Positions 33,382-43,236 are shown, counted from the stretch's first letter. The stretch: DNA of 57,124 bases from Paraburkholderia mimosarum LMG 23256 = NBRC 106338 (GCF_000739815.1 NZ_BBJJ01000044.1:1-57124); one strand, 5' to 3'. The notes: generated from the sequence alone by a model not told the origin. Numbers and translations are program-made.

Positions 33382-34410
33382 ATGAACAGCGAATCCACCT
33401 CGACCTCTCTCGACCTCGACCGGCTTGCAGCGTATTTGCAGCAGCACGTTCCGGACTTTCGCGGGCCTCTGAAGGCAGACAAATTTGCGGGCGGCCAGTC
33501 CAACCCGACCTGGTTGCTCGACACGCCTGAGCGGCGCTACGTCCTGCGCCGCCAACCTCCGGGGCAGTTGCTCAAGTCCGCGCATGCGGTCGATCGCGAG
33601 TACCGCGTGCTGCGCGCGCTCGCCGGCACCGGCGTGCCTGTGGCGCACGCCTGGCATCTGTGTGAAGACCGCGAAGTCATCGGCAGCATGTTCTATCTGA
33701 TGAGCTACGAGGACGGGCGCATCTTCTGGAGTCCTGCCCTTCCCGAGGTCGAGCGCGATGCGCGGCGCGACTATTACGCGTCGATCGTGACGACACTCGC
33801 TGCGCTCCACGACGTGAACGTCGACACCGTAGGCCTCGGCGACTACGGCCGCGCAGGCAATTATTTCGAGCGCCAGATCGAGCTTTGGACACGGCAATAC
33901 CGTGCCGCCGAGACCGAACCGATCGCAGCCATGAATGCGCTGATCGACTGGCTTCCCGCGCACTGCCCCGCCGATGCGCAGCGTCTTTCGCTCGTGCACG
34001 GAGACTTCCGCATCGACAACCTCGTCTTTGCGCACGACGCGCCGCGGGTGCGCGCGATTCTCGATTGGGAACTCTCGACACTCGGCAATCCGCTCGCCGA
34101 CCTCGCTTATTTTTGCATGTGCCTGCGCCTGCCCTCGAAGGGCAATATCTCGGGGCTGCGCGGTCTGGACCGCTCGGCGCTCGGTATTCCCGAGGAAGAA
34201 GAAATGGTGGCGCAGTACTGCGAGCTGCGCGGCCTGCCCCGCATCGAGAACTGGAATTTTTATCTGGCATTCAGCTTTTTCCGACTGGCCTCGATTGCTC
34301 AGGGCGTCAAGGCGCGCGCCCTGCAAGGCAACGCCTCCAATGCGAACGCGCACGAGGTGGGCGCAATGGCCGCGCCGCTCGCAACACTCGCCGTGGAACT
34401 GATCGACTGA
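33382..34410 (+). CDS. Phosphotransferase family protein, APH/LvaA/ACAD10-like kinase
   Basis: 342 residues from the ATG at 33382. The kinase-like fold is clear: FAGGQSNPTWLL nucleotide loop, YVLRRQPPG with the ATP-binding Lys position replaced by Arg, VHGDFRIDNLVF catalytic loop with the Asp base, and ILDWELSTLGNPLADLAY metal-binding Asp. This is the branch fused to acyl-CoA dehydrogenase in human ACAD10/11 and found as LvaA in Pseudomonas. In that pathway it phosphorylates the 4-hydroxyl of 4-hydroxyacyl-CoA. Here the acyl-CoA dehydrogenase is a separate gene two loci downstream. Specificity is inferred from the cluster. Confidence 0.88.
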   Translation: MNSESTSTSLDLDRLAAYLQQHVPDFRGPLKADKFAGGQSNPTWLLDTPERRYVLRRQPPGQLLKSAHAVDREYRVLRALAGTGVPVAHAWHLCEDREVIGSMFYLMSYEDGRIFWSPALPEVERDARRDYYASIVTTLAALHDVNVDTVGLGDYGRAGNYFERQIELWTRQYRAAETEPIAAMNALIDWLPAHCPADAQRLSLVHGDFRIDNLVFAHDAPRVRAILDWELSTLGNPLADLAYFCMCLRLPSKGNISGLRGLDRSALGIPEEEEMVAQYCELRGLPRIENWNFYLAFSFFRLASIAQGVKARALQGNASNANAHEVGAMAAPLATLAVELID

Positions 34411-34447
34411 CGCGCCACGCCATTGAACCGAAAGAAAGGAAACGACA

Positions 34448-35212
<765 letters not shown>

Positions 35213-35236
35213 CGAATCGTACCCAAGGAACCGATC

Positions 35237-36487
35237 ATGAATTTCGCTTATAGCCCGAAAGTCGAAGACCTGCTGCGCCGCGTGCGCGGCTTCATGGACG
35301 AACACATCGTGCCGCGCCAGCGCCAGTGGCTCGAAGAAGTGCATGCGGGCCAGTACCCCGTGTCGTTCATGGAAGACCTCAAGGCCATCGCCAAAGCTGA
35401 AGGCTTATGGAATCTCTTCCTCCCGCATTTGAAGGACGATGAACCCGGCACGCGTCTCACGAACCTCGAATACGCGCCGCTCGCGGAGGTCATGGGCCGT
35501 GTGTCGTGGGCATCGGAGGTGTTCAACTGCAACGCGCCCGACACCGGCAACATGGAGTTGCTGCATATGTTCGCCACGCCCGCGCAGCGCGAAGCCTGGC
35601 TCGTCCCGCTGCTCGAAGGCAAGATCCGCTCTGCGTTCGCCATGACGGAGCCGGACGTGCCCTCCTCCGACGCCACGAACATCACCACATCCATTCGCCG
35701 CGACGGCGACGACTACGTGATCAATGGCCGCAAGTGGTTCATCACGAACGCGGCGCATCCAAACTGCAAGCTCTTCATCGTCATGGGCAAGACCGACCCG
35801 AACGCCGAGAGCCATCGTCAGCAAAGCATGATCCTCGTGCCCGTGGAAACTCCGGGCGTGACGATCGTACGAAACATCCCCGTGATGAATCACGTTTCGC
35901 CGGAAGGCCATTGCGAGGTCACCTTCAAGAACGTACGGGTACCGGCGGCGAATCTGCTCGGCGAGGAAGGCAGCGGCTTCGCGCTTGCGCAAGCCCGGCT
36001 CGGACCCGGACGCATTCACCATTGCATGCGTTCGATCGGCGCGGCGGAACTGGCGCTCGAACTGATGACCGAGCGCGCGCAGGAGCGCAAGACTTTCGGC
36101 AAGTATCTGCATCAGCACGGCACCGTGGGCGAGTGGATTGCAAAATCGCGAATCGAAATCGATCAGGCGCGGCTGCTCGTGCTGAAAACAGCCTGGCTGC
36201 TCGACGAAGTGGGCGCAAAAACGGCGCGCAAGGAGATCTCCATGATCAAGGCGCTGGTGCCGCAGGTGTATTCGACAGTGTGCGACCGCGCGATGCAGGT
36301 ATTCGGCGCGATGGGCCTGAGTCCCGACACGCCCCTCGCCGATCACTGGACCTGGGCTCGCGCACTGCGCTACGCGGACGGCCCCGACGAAGTGCATCTC
36401 CAGGCCATCGCGCGCATGGAAATCGGCAGCAGCAAGGACCGGCTCGGCTCGACGGCCGCCTGGCTGAACATCCCGCCGCGCGACTGA
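35237..36487 (+). CDS. Acyl-CoA dehydrogenase family protein, ACAD10/11-like
   Basis: 416 residues, a full FAD flavoprotein. Family blocks are AFAMTEPDVPSSDATNI, YVINGRKWFITNAAHPNCK, HCEVTFKNVRVPAANLLGEE, GPGRIHHCMRSIGAAELALE and RYADGPDEVHLQAIARMEI. The last block lies at the position of the C-terminal catalytic region. The sequence style is that of the ACAD10/11 and LvaC branch, which can eliminate phosphate from 4-phosphoacyl-CoA besides dehydrogenating. It is 25 bases downstream of the SDR gene, in one operon with the kinase and phosphatase genes. Confidence 0.9.
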   Translation: MNFAYSPKVEDLLRRVRGFMDEHIVPRQRQWLEEVHAGQYPVSFMEDLKAIAKAEGLWNLFLPHLKDDEPGTRLTNLEYAPLAEVMGRVSWASEVFNCNAPDTGNMELLHMFATPAQREAWLVPLLEGKIRSAFAMTEPDVPSSDATNITTSIRRDGDDYVINGRKWFITNAAHPNCKLFIVMGKTDPNAESHRQQSMILVPVETPGVTIVRNIPVMNHVSPEGHCEVTFKNVRVPAANLLGEEGSGFALAQARLGPGRIHHCMRSIGAAELALELMTERAQERKTFGKYLHQHGTVGEWIAKSRIEIDQARLLVLKTAWLLDEVGAKTARKEISMIKALVPQVYSTVCDRAMQVFGAMGLSPDTPLADHWTWARALRYADGPDEVHLQAIARMEIGSSKDRLGSTAAWLNIPPRD

Positions 36488-36560
36488 CGCCTACGTGACC
36501 CGCAAGGACGCAGCATCACACTTCGGCTCGTTTATGATGTCGGCAAACGGAGCCTGTGAA

Positions 36561-37469
36561 ATGCGTTCACCGAAGCTGGATCTGAACCTGTTCGTCGTAT
36601 TTGCGTCGATCTACGAGAAGCGCAATCTCACCCGCGCGGCCGAGGCGCTTTTCATCACGCAACCGGCGGTGAGCAACGCGCTTGCGCGCTTGCGCAAGGC
36701 GCTGAACGATCCGCTCTTCGTGAGCACGCCGTCCGGCATGGTGCCCACGCCGCTCGCCGAAAATATCGTCGGCCGCGTGCGTGAGGCGCTGCAACTCCTC
36801 GAAGCGAGCGCGACCGCGGGCGACATATTCGTCCCCGCCACATCGCAACGCACGTTCCGCTTGAGCATGCCCGATTTGACGGAAGCGATGCTGTTGCCCG
36901 CGCTAGGCGAGCTGCTTCAGCACCAGGCGCCGGGCATGAACATCGAGTGCTACTTCACGCCACGCAGCGAAATGGCCGCCGCGCTCGAAACGGGCAAGAT
37001 CGATTTTGCCATCGATGTGCCGTTTATCGACGACCCGCAATTGCGTCAGGCGCCGCTCAGCAGCGACCGCTACGCGTGCATGCTGCGCCACGATCATCCG
37101 TTCACCGGCAGCAGACTGGGCATGGACGACTACCTCGCGCTGGGTCATATCCAGGTGTCGAGCCGCCGCCAGGGAAGCGGCTTCGTCGACGCGGAACTGA
37201 AAAAGCTCGGCAAACAGCGGCAGATGAGAATGCGCGTGCAGCACTATATGGTTGCACCGCTCGTCGCCTTGCGCACCGATCTCGCGCTGACTGCGCCGGT
37301 GCAGCTCCTCCAACGTTACGACGCACGCATATTCGAACTGCCGTTTTCTCTCCCCAGGCTGGCGTGGCATTTGTACTGGCATCGCAGCAGCGAGCAGGAT
37401 CAGGCGAGCATATGGCTGCGAAGCCAGATCATCGAACTGCTGAGCGGCACGGAAAGCCACGAAAGTTAA
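36561..37469 (+). CDS. LysR family regulator of the kinase/acyl-CoA dehydrogenase cluster
   Basis: 302 residues from the ATG at 36561 (MRSPKLDLNLFVVFASIY), with GGAG upstream at normal spacing. The helix-turn-helix is NLTRAAEALFITQPAVSNALARLR. The effector domain has RTFRLSMPDLTEAMLLPALG and IDFAIDVPF, a NodD/MexT-like style. It lies 73 bases after the acyl-CoA dehydrogenase gene in the same direction; it probably regulates the phosphatase/kinase/SDR/dehydrogenase operon. Confidence 0.88.
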   Translation: MRSPKLDLNLFVVFASIYEKRNLTRAAEALFITQPAVSNALARLRKALNDPLFVSTPSGMVPTPLAENIVGRVREALQLLEASATAGDIFVPATSQRTFRLSMPDLTEAMLLPALGELLQHQAPGMNIECYFTPRSEMAAALETGKIDFAIDVPFIDDPQLRQAPLSSDRYACMLRHDHPFTGSRLGMDDYLALGHIQVSSRRQGSGFVDAELKKLGKQRQMRMRVQHYMVAPLVALRTDLALTAPVQLLQRYDARIFELPFSLPRLAWHLYWHRSSEQDQASIWLRSQIIELLSGTESHES

Positions 37470-37772
37470 CTAATCAACTATATTGGGTGAGTAGTCACTT
37501 GTCCACGCCATGAAATCGTCAGCGTTCGTTTAATTCGCGTCGTCCGGAACGACTCCTTCTCTCAATCACCGCCGTCACCGTGCCAGTCCGGCTGAACTCG
37601 CAACCAATCAAGCACCAGGCGAAACGGTCCAGTATGCAAAGACGCAGACAGACGCGCCATCGGCGCGGCGGTCTGTCACACACGATCGCACCAGCCCGAA
37701 TTCTTTCAAATTGAAAGATGTGCTATCTTGTGGTGGACTTGTCAACTTAATGCCGCCACACGGAGGTCAGCC
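37470..37772. promoter_or_regulatory. Intergenic region with a 15-base palindrome
   Basis: 303 bases without a gene. CTTTCAAATTGAAAG at 37703-37717 is a perfect inverted repeat (7+1+7), 56 bases upstream of the small membrane protein start. It is a plausible operator for that gene. The rest shows nothing distinctive. Confidence 0.4.
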
Positions 37773-37997
37773 ATGGGCCCGCGTTTCCTGATTGATTTAT
37801 CGCGCATTCAACAACAGCAGTCGATGGATCTGCGCGGAGGATCGCAGTGTCCGCAATCCGCTGCCAGCGATCTCCCCAGCGAAGCCGGCGCCAAAGCGCA
37901 TCGCCGAGACCGCACGTTTGAGTTGATCGTCGCGTGCACCGCCGGCCTCGTCTGTACCTTCGCTGCGATTGGCCTGATTCACTTGCTTGTCGACTAG
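37773..37997 (+). CDS. Small membrane protein, 74 residues
   Basis: Begins MGPRFLIDLSRIQQQQSMDL, with a hydrophilic N-terminal half and one hydrophobic helix at about residues 48-70 (ELIVACTAGLVCTFAAIGLI), then a short end. The ATG at 37773 has GGAGG upstream; an earlier in-frame start at 37728 lacks a site. The topology suggests a tail-anchored inner-membrane protein. It ends 19 bases from the convergent fisR-like gene. No family recognised. Confidence 0.55.
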   Translation: MGPRFLIDLSRIQQQQSMDLRGGSQCPQSAASDLPSEAGAKAHRRDRTFELIVACTAGLVCTFAAIGLIHLLVD

Positions 37998-38016
37998 ATC
38001 CCGGACTGGCGTTGGC

Positions 38017-39399
38017 TCAGGCGTCCTTTGCCGCGTCCGTGAGCGCCTTGAGCCGGCGATAGAGCGTGCGCTCGCTCATGCCGAGCCGTGCCGCGAGCTC
38101 ACTGCGTTTGCCGCCGCATTCCGCCGCGGCGCGTGCCAGTTCCGCATCCGTTATCTTGCGAGGCGCGGCGAAACCCGTCGCGGACGGTTTCTCGACCGGC
38201 GACAAGACCTCTCGCCTGAGCGCCTCCGGCAGTTGCTCGGGGCGAATCACGCCGTCGTCTGCAAGGAGGCTTGCGCGTTCGAGCACGTTGCGCAATTCGC
38301 GGATGTTGCCCGGCCATGCATAGGCGCGCAGCAGCGCGAGTGCATCGGGCGAAATCGTCGCCTTGCGCGAAGATCGGTATTTCGCCGAAGCAATGCGTTC
38401 GAGGATGGAGTCCGCAAGAAGCGGAATGTCTTCGCTGCGCTCGCGCACCGCGGGCAAATGGATGGGAAAGGCACTGATGCGGAAGTAGAGGTCCGAGCGA
38501 AACTGCCCCGCCGCGACCATCTGCTCGAGCGGCTTGTGAGTCGCCGCGACGAGCCGGAAATCGGCGCGCTGGGTCTCGGTGCTGCCGACACGCCTGAAGG
38601 TGCCGGATTCGATGAGGCGCAACAGCTTGACCTGGATCGAGAGCGGCACATCGCCGATTTCATCGAGAAACAGCGTGCCGCCCTGCGCGGTTTCGACCAC
38701 GCCCTGCTTGCGGCCGGTGGCGCCCGTGAACGCCCCCTTCTCGAACCCGAACAGTTCGCTTTCGAAAAGCGTTTCGGTAATGCCTGAGCAGTCGACCACG
38801 ACGAACGGCCGTTGCGCCCGGTCGCTCGCTTCGTGAAGCGCATGCGCGAACAGTTCCTTGCCCGTGCCGGACTCGCCGAGCAGCAGGACCGGCAACGTCG
38901 ACGGCGCGACACGCTGCAGAGCGGAGATCGCATCGTTGAACGCCGGTGCGCGGCCGACGAGGCCTTCCGCGCTGGTTCTCGGCGACGCGCCCCGAACCGT
39001 CGCCAGGCGCTCGACATACGCGATGATCTCCGAGCGCGCATCGAAGATCGGGCGCAGTTCGACGTCCACGTGTTCCGGGCCGCGCGGCGTGTGATGGATA
39101 TGCAGCACGCGGTCCGCGCCGCGATTTTCGGCCGCGCGCTTCATCGGGCAGTGCTCTCCTGCCTGATCGCAGGGCACGTCGTAGTGATGGGAAACCTGAT
39201 AGCACCTGCGGCCGACGTGCGCCTGGCCCTCGACGCCGAATTGCCGCTGATACGCCCGGTTCGCAGCCAGGATCCGGTAGTGCGGATCGAGCACGATGGC
39301 GGGCAGCGGGTCGTACTCCAGGTACGAGACCAGCGCGGCGACATCCGGCGCGATGTCGGGCAAGGGCGAACCAGTCGGTGTCAGGTCAGGCGAAGTCAT
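38017..39399 (-). CDS. fisR: FisR-type sigma-54-dependent sulfide/persulfide-responsive activator
   Basis: 460 residues from the ATG at 39399 (MTSPDLTPTG). Domain order: a PAS-like sensor (about 20-130), AAA+ ATPase (about 145-380) with Walker A LGESGTGKE and the sigma-54 contact motif GAFTGATG, then a Fis-type helix-turn-helix at the end (GGKRSELAARLGMSERTLYRRL). The sensor contains Cys66, Cys77 and Cys84; spacings of 11 and 7 match the three sensing cysteines reported for Cupriavidus FisR, which activates persulfide dioxygenase and SQR genes. An ATG at 39462 would put the start inside a palindromic operator, so the downstream start is favoured. It is divergent from the sulfide oxidation genes it should activate. 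Confidence 0.88.
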   Translation of the reverse strand: MTSPDLTPTGSPLPDIAPDVAALVSYLEYDPLPAIVLDPHYRILAANRAYQRQFGVEGQAHVGRRCYQVSHHYDVPCDQAGEHCPMKRAAENRGADRVLHIHHTPRGPEHVDVELRPIFDARSEIIAYVERLATVRGASPRTSAEGLVGRAPAFNDAISALQRVAPSTLPVLLLGESGTGKELFAHALHEASDRAQRPFVVVDCSGITETLFESELFGFEKGAFTGATGRKQGVVETAQGGTLFLDEIGDVPLSIQVKLLRLIESGTFRRVGSTETQRADFRLVAATHKPLEQMVAAGQFRSDLYFRISAFPIHLPAVRERSEDIPLLADSILERIASAKYRSSRKATISPDALALLRAYAWPGNIRELRNVLERASLLADDGVIRPEQLPEALRREVLSPVEKPSATGFAAPRKITDAELARAAAECGGKRSELAARLGMSERTLYRRLKALTDAAKDA

Positions 39400-39434
39400 G
39401 ATCGTCGGTCGTTGCTGTCGCATCGATAGTTCGA

Positions 39435-39471
39435 GACTGCCAATTATGCCACGGACTGCCATTTGGCAGTC
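39435..39471. promoter_or_regulatory. Candidate FisR upstream activating sites
   Basis: GACTGCCATTTGGCAGTC at 39454-39471 has perfect 8-base arms around TT. The same half-site GACTGCCA recurs as a direct copy at 39435-39442, 19 bases upstream. The position, 121 bases before the -24 element of the sulfide operon, is normal for an activator of sigma-54 promoters. Assignment to FisR is inference. Confidence 0.65.
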
Positions 39472-39591
39472 GTCATGTCATTCGCGTCGCACCCACGCGC
39501 TCTCGCCGCGCGATACCAACCGGTCAGCATGCACGGGAAAAACGATCTGAATCAATGCGTTAAGGGTCTGCGACGTTGTGCGCAACCCGAC

Positions 39592-39607
39592 TGGCACGAT
39601 TATTGAC
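39592..39607 (+). promoter_or_regulatory. Sigma-54 (-24/-12) promoter of the persulfide dioxygenase operon
   Basis: TGGCAC at 39592-39597, five bases, then TTGA at 39603-39606. The GG and the downstream G keep the spacing of the consensus TGGCAC-N5-TTGC; only the -12 C is A. Transcription would begin near 39618, about 43 bases before the dioxygenase start. Confidence 0.65.
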
Positions 39608-39660
39608 TTGTTATTCCTCGCCAGGACCGAGCGTCCGCCATTTGCGAGGAATAAACCAGA

Positions 39661-40542
39661 ATGCCTGCCTGCAGATTTTCCGTCGAAGGGTTCTTCGATC
39701 CGGCCACGTGGACCGTGAGCTATCTCTTGCTCGATAACGGAACGCGCCGCTGCGCGCTCATCGACACCGTGCTCGACTACGACCCGAAATCGGGTCGCAC
39801 CCGCAGCGCCACGGCAGACCGGCTCGCCAGCCGCGTCGAATCGCTGGGCGCCCGCGTGGAATGGCTGCTCGAAACCCATGTCCACGCCGATCACCTTTCC
39901 GCGGCGCCGTATCTGAAGGAAAGGCTCGGCGGCAAAGTGGCCATCGGCGGCCAAGTCACGCATGTCCAGGGCGTATTCGGCAAGCTCTTCAACGCGGGCC
40001 CGGACTTCCGCACCGACGGCTCGCAGTTCGATCGCCTGTTCGCCGACGGCGATACGTTCCACGTGGGCGACCTGGAGGTCCGCGTGATGCACACGCCGGG
40101 GCATACGCCCGCGTGCGTGACCTATGTGGTCAGCGACGGCGCCCAGCAGGCCGCTTTCGTCGGCGACACGCTGTTCATGCCCGACTACGGAACCGCCCGC
40201 TGCGACTTTCCCGGCGGCGACGCGGGGACGCTCTACCGGTCGATCCGCCGTGTGCTGAGCCTGCCGCCCGAGACGCGCCTGTACATGTGCCACGACTACC
40301 AGCCGGGCGGTCGCGCCGTGAAATTCGAAACCACCGTGGCCGAGGAACGCGAATCCAACGTCCACGTGCACGACGGCATCGACGAGGCCTCGTTCATCGC
40401 CATGCGCACGGCCCGCGACGCCACGCTCGACATGCCCGTGCTGATCCTGCCTTCAGTGCAGGTCAACATGCGTGCCGGCCACTTGCCGGAGCCGGAGAGC
40501 AATGGCGTTTCCTACATCAAGATCCCGGTCAACGTCCTTTGA
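39661..40542 (+). CDS. pdo: Persulfide dioxygenase-like metallo-beta-lactamase protein
   Basis: 293 residues. The mono-iron motif THVHADHLSAAPYL (THxHxDH) is near residue 77, followed by MHTPGHTPACVTYVV, FVGDTLFMPDYGTARCDFPG and YMCHDYQPGG, all as in ETHE1/Blh-type persulfide dioxygenases that oxidise glutathione persulfide to sulfite. The N-terminus has DPATWTVSYLLLDNG, family-typical. It is the first gene of a sulfide oxidation operon behind a sigma-54 promoter, with the SQR fusion gene 39 bases downstream. Confidence 0.92.
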   Translation: MPACRFSVEGFFDPATWTVSYLLLDNGTRRCALIDTVLDYDPKSGRTRSATADRLASRVESLGARVEWLLETHVHADHLSAAPYLKERLGGKVAIGGQVTHVQGVFGKLFNAGPDFRTDGSQFDRLFADGDTFHVGDLEVRVMHTPGHTPACVTYVVSDGAQQAAFVGDTLFMPDYGTARCDFPGGDAGTLYRSIRRVLSLPPETRLYMCHDYQPGGRAVKFETTVAEERESNVHVHDGIDEASFIAMRTARDATLDMPVLILPSVQVNMRAGHLPEPESNGVSYIKIPVNVL

Positions 40543-40581
40543 GCGACGCGTCGGACATCAACGAATACACAAGAGGCAAGC

Positions 40582-42237
40582 ATGGAACTCAAAAGGCTCA
40601 CGGACACTTTTGCCGTATCCCCTCAGATCGGCGTCGCCGATCTGGCCGCGTTGCGCGAGATGGGCTTTCGCGCGATCATCTGCAACCGCTCCGATGGTGA
40701 AGGCGCGGACCAGCCCACGTTCACGGAAATCGAGCAGGCAGCACGGCAGCTTGGCATGGAGGCACATTACCTTCCGGTGGAATCGGGCAAGGTAAGCGAT
40801 CAGGATGCCGAACGATTCCGCGACTACCTGAACACCCTGCCACGCCCCCTGCTCGCCTACTGCCGCAGCGGCATGCGCTCGGCGACGCTGTGGGCGCTGG
40901 CTAGCGCGTCCACCATGTCGCTCGTCGAGATCCTCGCCGCAGGCAAACGCGCCGGCGTGGACCTGAGCGGGCTCACGCGCCGCATCGGCTCGCCGCGCAT
41001 CGCCACCGAGGAACAGCACGACGTCCTGATCGTCGGCGCAGGGGCCGCAGGCGTCGCCGTCTCGTCGAGTCTGCTCGCCCGAGCGCCCGATCTCGACATC
41101 GCGATCATCGACCCCGCCGATGTGCACTATTACCAGCCGGGCTGGACGATGGTGGGCGCGGGCGTATTCCGCCCGGAAACGACCGCTCGTCCGATGGGCG
41201 CCGTGCTGCCGCACAACGTACGCTGGATCAAAGCAGCGGTGGCCGCGTTCGAACCCACCGCGAATGCCGTGATCCTCGAAGGCTGCCGCGTCGTGAAATA
41301 CCGGCAGCTCATTGTCTGCCCTGGCCTGAAGCTGGACTGGAACGCGATTGACGGACTACCGCAGACGCTCGGGCGCAACGGCGTGACTTCCAACTATCGC
41401 TACGACCTTGCGCCCTACACGTGGCAGCTGGTGCAGCAGCTCAAGGGCGGCCGCGCGCTCTTCACGCAGCCGCCCATGCCGATCAAATGCGCGGGCGCGC
41501 CGCAGAAGGCCATGTATCTCTCGTGCGATCACTGGCGGCGCACCGGCCGGCTCGACCAGATCGATGTCGAGTTCTTCAATGCCGGCGCGGCGCTCTTCGG
41601 TGTGGCCGACTATGTGCCCGCGCTGATGGAGTACGTCAAGACGTACGGCATCGATCTGAACTTCGGCTTCAACCTGACGGCCGTGGACGGCGAAGCGAAG
41701 CAAGCGACCTTCACGCGCGCGCTGCCCGACGGCCGCAGCGAGACGTTCGAAACGGGCTTCGACATGCTCCACGTCGTGCCCCCACAGAAGGCGCCCGATT
41801 TCATCCGCGTCAGCCCGCTGGCCGATGCGGGCGGCTGGGTCGACGTCGATCCGGGCACCTTGCGCCACAAGGTCCACGAAAACATCTTCGGGCTCGGCGA
41901 CGCCACGAATACGCCGAACGCCAAAACCGCGGCCGCCGCGCGCAAGCAGGCACCGGTTGTCGCGCACAACGTGCTTGCCGCGCTGGGCGTGAAGCGCGGC
42001 GCAGCGACTTACGACGGTTACGGTTCGTGCCCGCTCACCGTCGAGCGCGGGAAGATCGTGCTCGCCGAGTTTCTCTATGGCGGCAAGGTCGCACCGACGT
42101 TCCCCACCTGGATCATCGACGGGAAGAAACCATCCGGTCTCGCCTGGCTGCTCAAGGAGCGCATCCTGCCGCCGCTGTACTGGCGAGGCATGCTCAAGGG
42201 GCGGGAGTGGTTCGTGCAACCCCAGGTGGCCGACTGA
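40582..42237 (+). CDS. sqr: DUF442 domain fused to sulfide:quinone oxidoreductase (type II SQR)
   Basis: 551 residues. Residues 1-115 form a DUF442 (Blh N-terminal, phosphatase-like) domain with AYCRSGMRSATLWA (Cys94). Residues 145-551 form a type II SQR like human SQOR: FAD motif VLIVGAGAAGVAV, IKCAGAPQKAMYL with redox Cys303, FDMLHVVPPQKAPD, GWVDVDPGTLRHK, YGSCPL and a C-terminal membrane-binding stretch. At the site of the second redox cysteine (human GDCTN) the sequence is GDATN, with Ala441. Extra cysteines at 235, 246 and 315 could substitute. The enzyme should feed electrons from sulfide to quinone and make persulfide for the adjacent dioxygenase. Fusion of DUF442 to SQR has relatives in proteobacteria. 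Confidence 0.9.
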   Translation: MELKRLTDTFAVSPQIGVADLAALREMGFRAIICNRSDGEGADQPTFTEIEQAARQLGMEAHYLPVESGKVSDQDAERFRDYLNTLPRPLLAYCRSGMRSATLWALASASTMSLVEILAAGKRAGVDLSGLTRRIGSPRIATEEQHDVLIVGAGAAGVAVSSSLLARAPDLDIAIIDPADVHYYQPGWTMVGAGVFRPETTARPMGAVLPHNVRWIKAAVAAFEPTANAVILEGCRVVKYRQLIVCPGLKLDWNAIDGLPQTLGRNGVTSNYRYDLAPYTWQLVQQLKGGRALFTQPPMPIKCAGAPQKAMYLSCDHWRRTGRLDQIDVEFFNAGAALFGVADYVPALMEYVKTYGIDLNFGFNLTAVDGEAKQATFTRALPDGRSETFETGFDMLHVVPPQKAPDFIRVSPLADAGGWVDVDPGTLRHKVHENIFGLGDATNTPNAKTAAAARKQAPVVAHNVLAALGVKRGAATYDGYGSCPLTVERGKIVLAEFLYGGKVAPTFPTWIIDGKKPSGLAWLLKERILPPLYWRGMLKGREWFVQPQVAD

Positions 42238-42270
42238 TACCCGTCCGCTTGCCGTCCTTCGAGGTGATCG

Positions 42271-43074
42271 ATGCTGGTCTCGCTTTTTCTCGGCGCCGCG
42301 GTGGGCGCCATTCTCGGACTCACGGGCGCCGGCGGCGGCATCCTCGCCGTACCCGCGCTCGTCTTCGGCATGGGATGGCCCATGCAGCAGGCGACGCCCG
42401 TCGCGCTCGTCGCCGTCGCGGGCAGCGCGGCAGTGGGCGCGCTCGAGGCATTCCGCAAACGTCTGGTCCGCTACCGCGCCGCGCTCCTGATGGCCGCGCT
42501 CGGAGTTCCCGCCACGGCCGTGGGCGCGCGCCTCGCACGCGCGCTGCCGCAAAGGCTGCTGCTGGGTCTGTTCGCCTGCGTCATGCTTTTCGTGGCCTTC
42601 CGGCTCCTTCGTCAGACGCTCGCGCGCAAGGCATCGGCACAGCAGGCGTCGCCGCTTTGCGTCGCGCATATCAACCCGGCGACGGGCCGGTTCGACTGGT
42701 CATGGCCCACGGCAGCGGCGCTGGCGGCGACCGGATCGCTGACCGGCCTGATGACGGGGCTTCTCGGCGTGGGCGGTGGATTCATCATCGTGCCGCTGAT
42801 GCGCAAGCTCACCGACGTATCGATGCACGGCATCGTCGCGACGTCGCTCATGGTGATCGCGCTGGTCGGCAGCGGCGGTGTGCTGGCGACGGCGATGCAC
42901 GGCACGGGCTTTCCCTTCGAGGTCGCCTTGTGGTTCAGCGCCGCCACCGCCGCGGGGATGCTGGGTGGACGTCTCGTGTCGCATCGCCTGGCCGCTCATC
43001 ATGTCCAGGCCGGGTTTGCGGGCATTCTCGTTTGCGTGGCGCTCGGGATGCTCGCCAAGGCCGTTCTCGCGTGA
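42271..43074 (+). CDS. TauE/SafE family anion (sulfite) exporter
   Basis: 267 residues with about eight membrane helices. Duplicate family motifs are visible: GLTGAGGGILAVPALVFG near the start and GLLGVGGGFIIVPLM near residue 165. The N-terminus begins MLVSLFLGAAVGAIL. This family exports sulfite or sulfoacetate. It lies 33 bases after the SQR gene and should remove sulfite produced by the dioxygenase. Its end faces the end of cydC. Confidence 0.92.
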   Translation: MLVSLFLGAAVGAILGLTGAGGGILAVPALVFGMGWPMQQATPVALVAVAGSAAVGALEAFRKRLVRYRAALLMAALGVPATAVGARLARALPQRLLLGLFACVMLFVAFRLLRQTLARKASAQQASPLCVAHINPATGRFDWSWPTAAALAATGSLTGLMTGLLGVGGGFIIVPLMRKLTDVSMHGIVATSLMVIALVGSGGVLATAMHGTGFPFEVALWFSAATAAGMLGGRLVSHRLAAHHVQAGFAGILVCVALGMLAKAVLA

Positions 43075-43236
43075 ACCGGGAGGCGCAGCGAACACCATGC
43101 CGCATGCGGGGAATATGGGGGGACTGCTGCGAAGCTTGACTGAGCATGCTGGTCTCTCACCGGTCCAGCTGCTCTTCGCGTGTGGCGCCGAGACGCCTCG
43201 GGTTCTGGGCCTTCTCCGGTGCGAGAGCGTCCGGAA

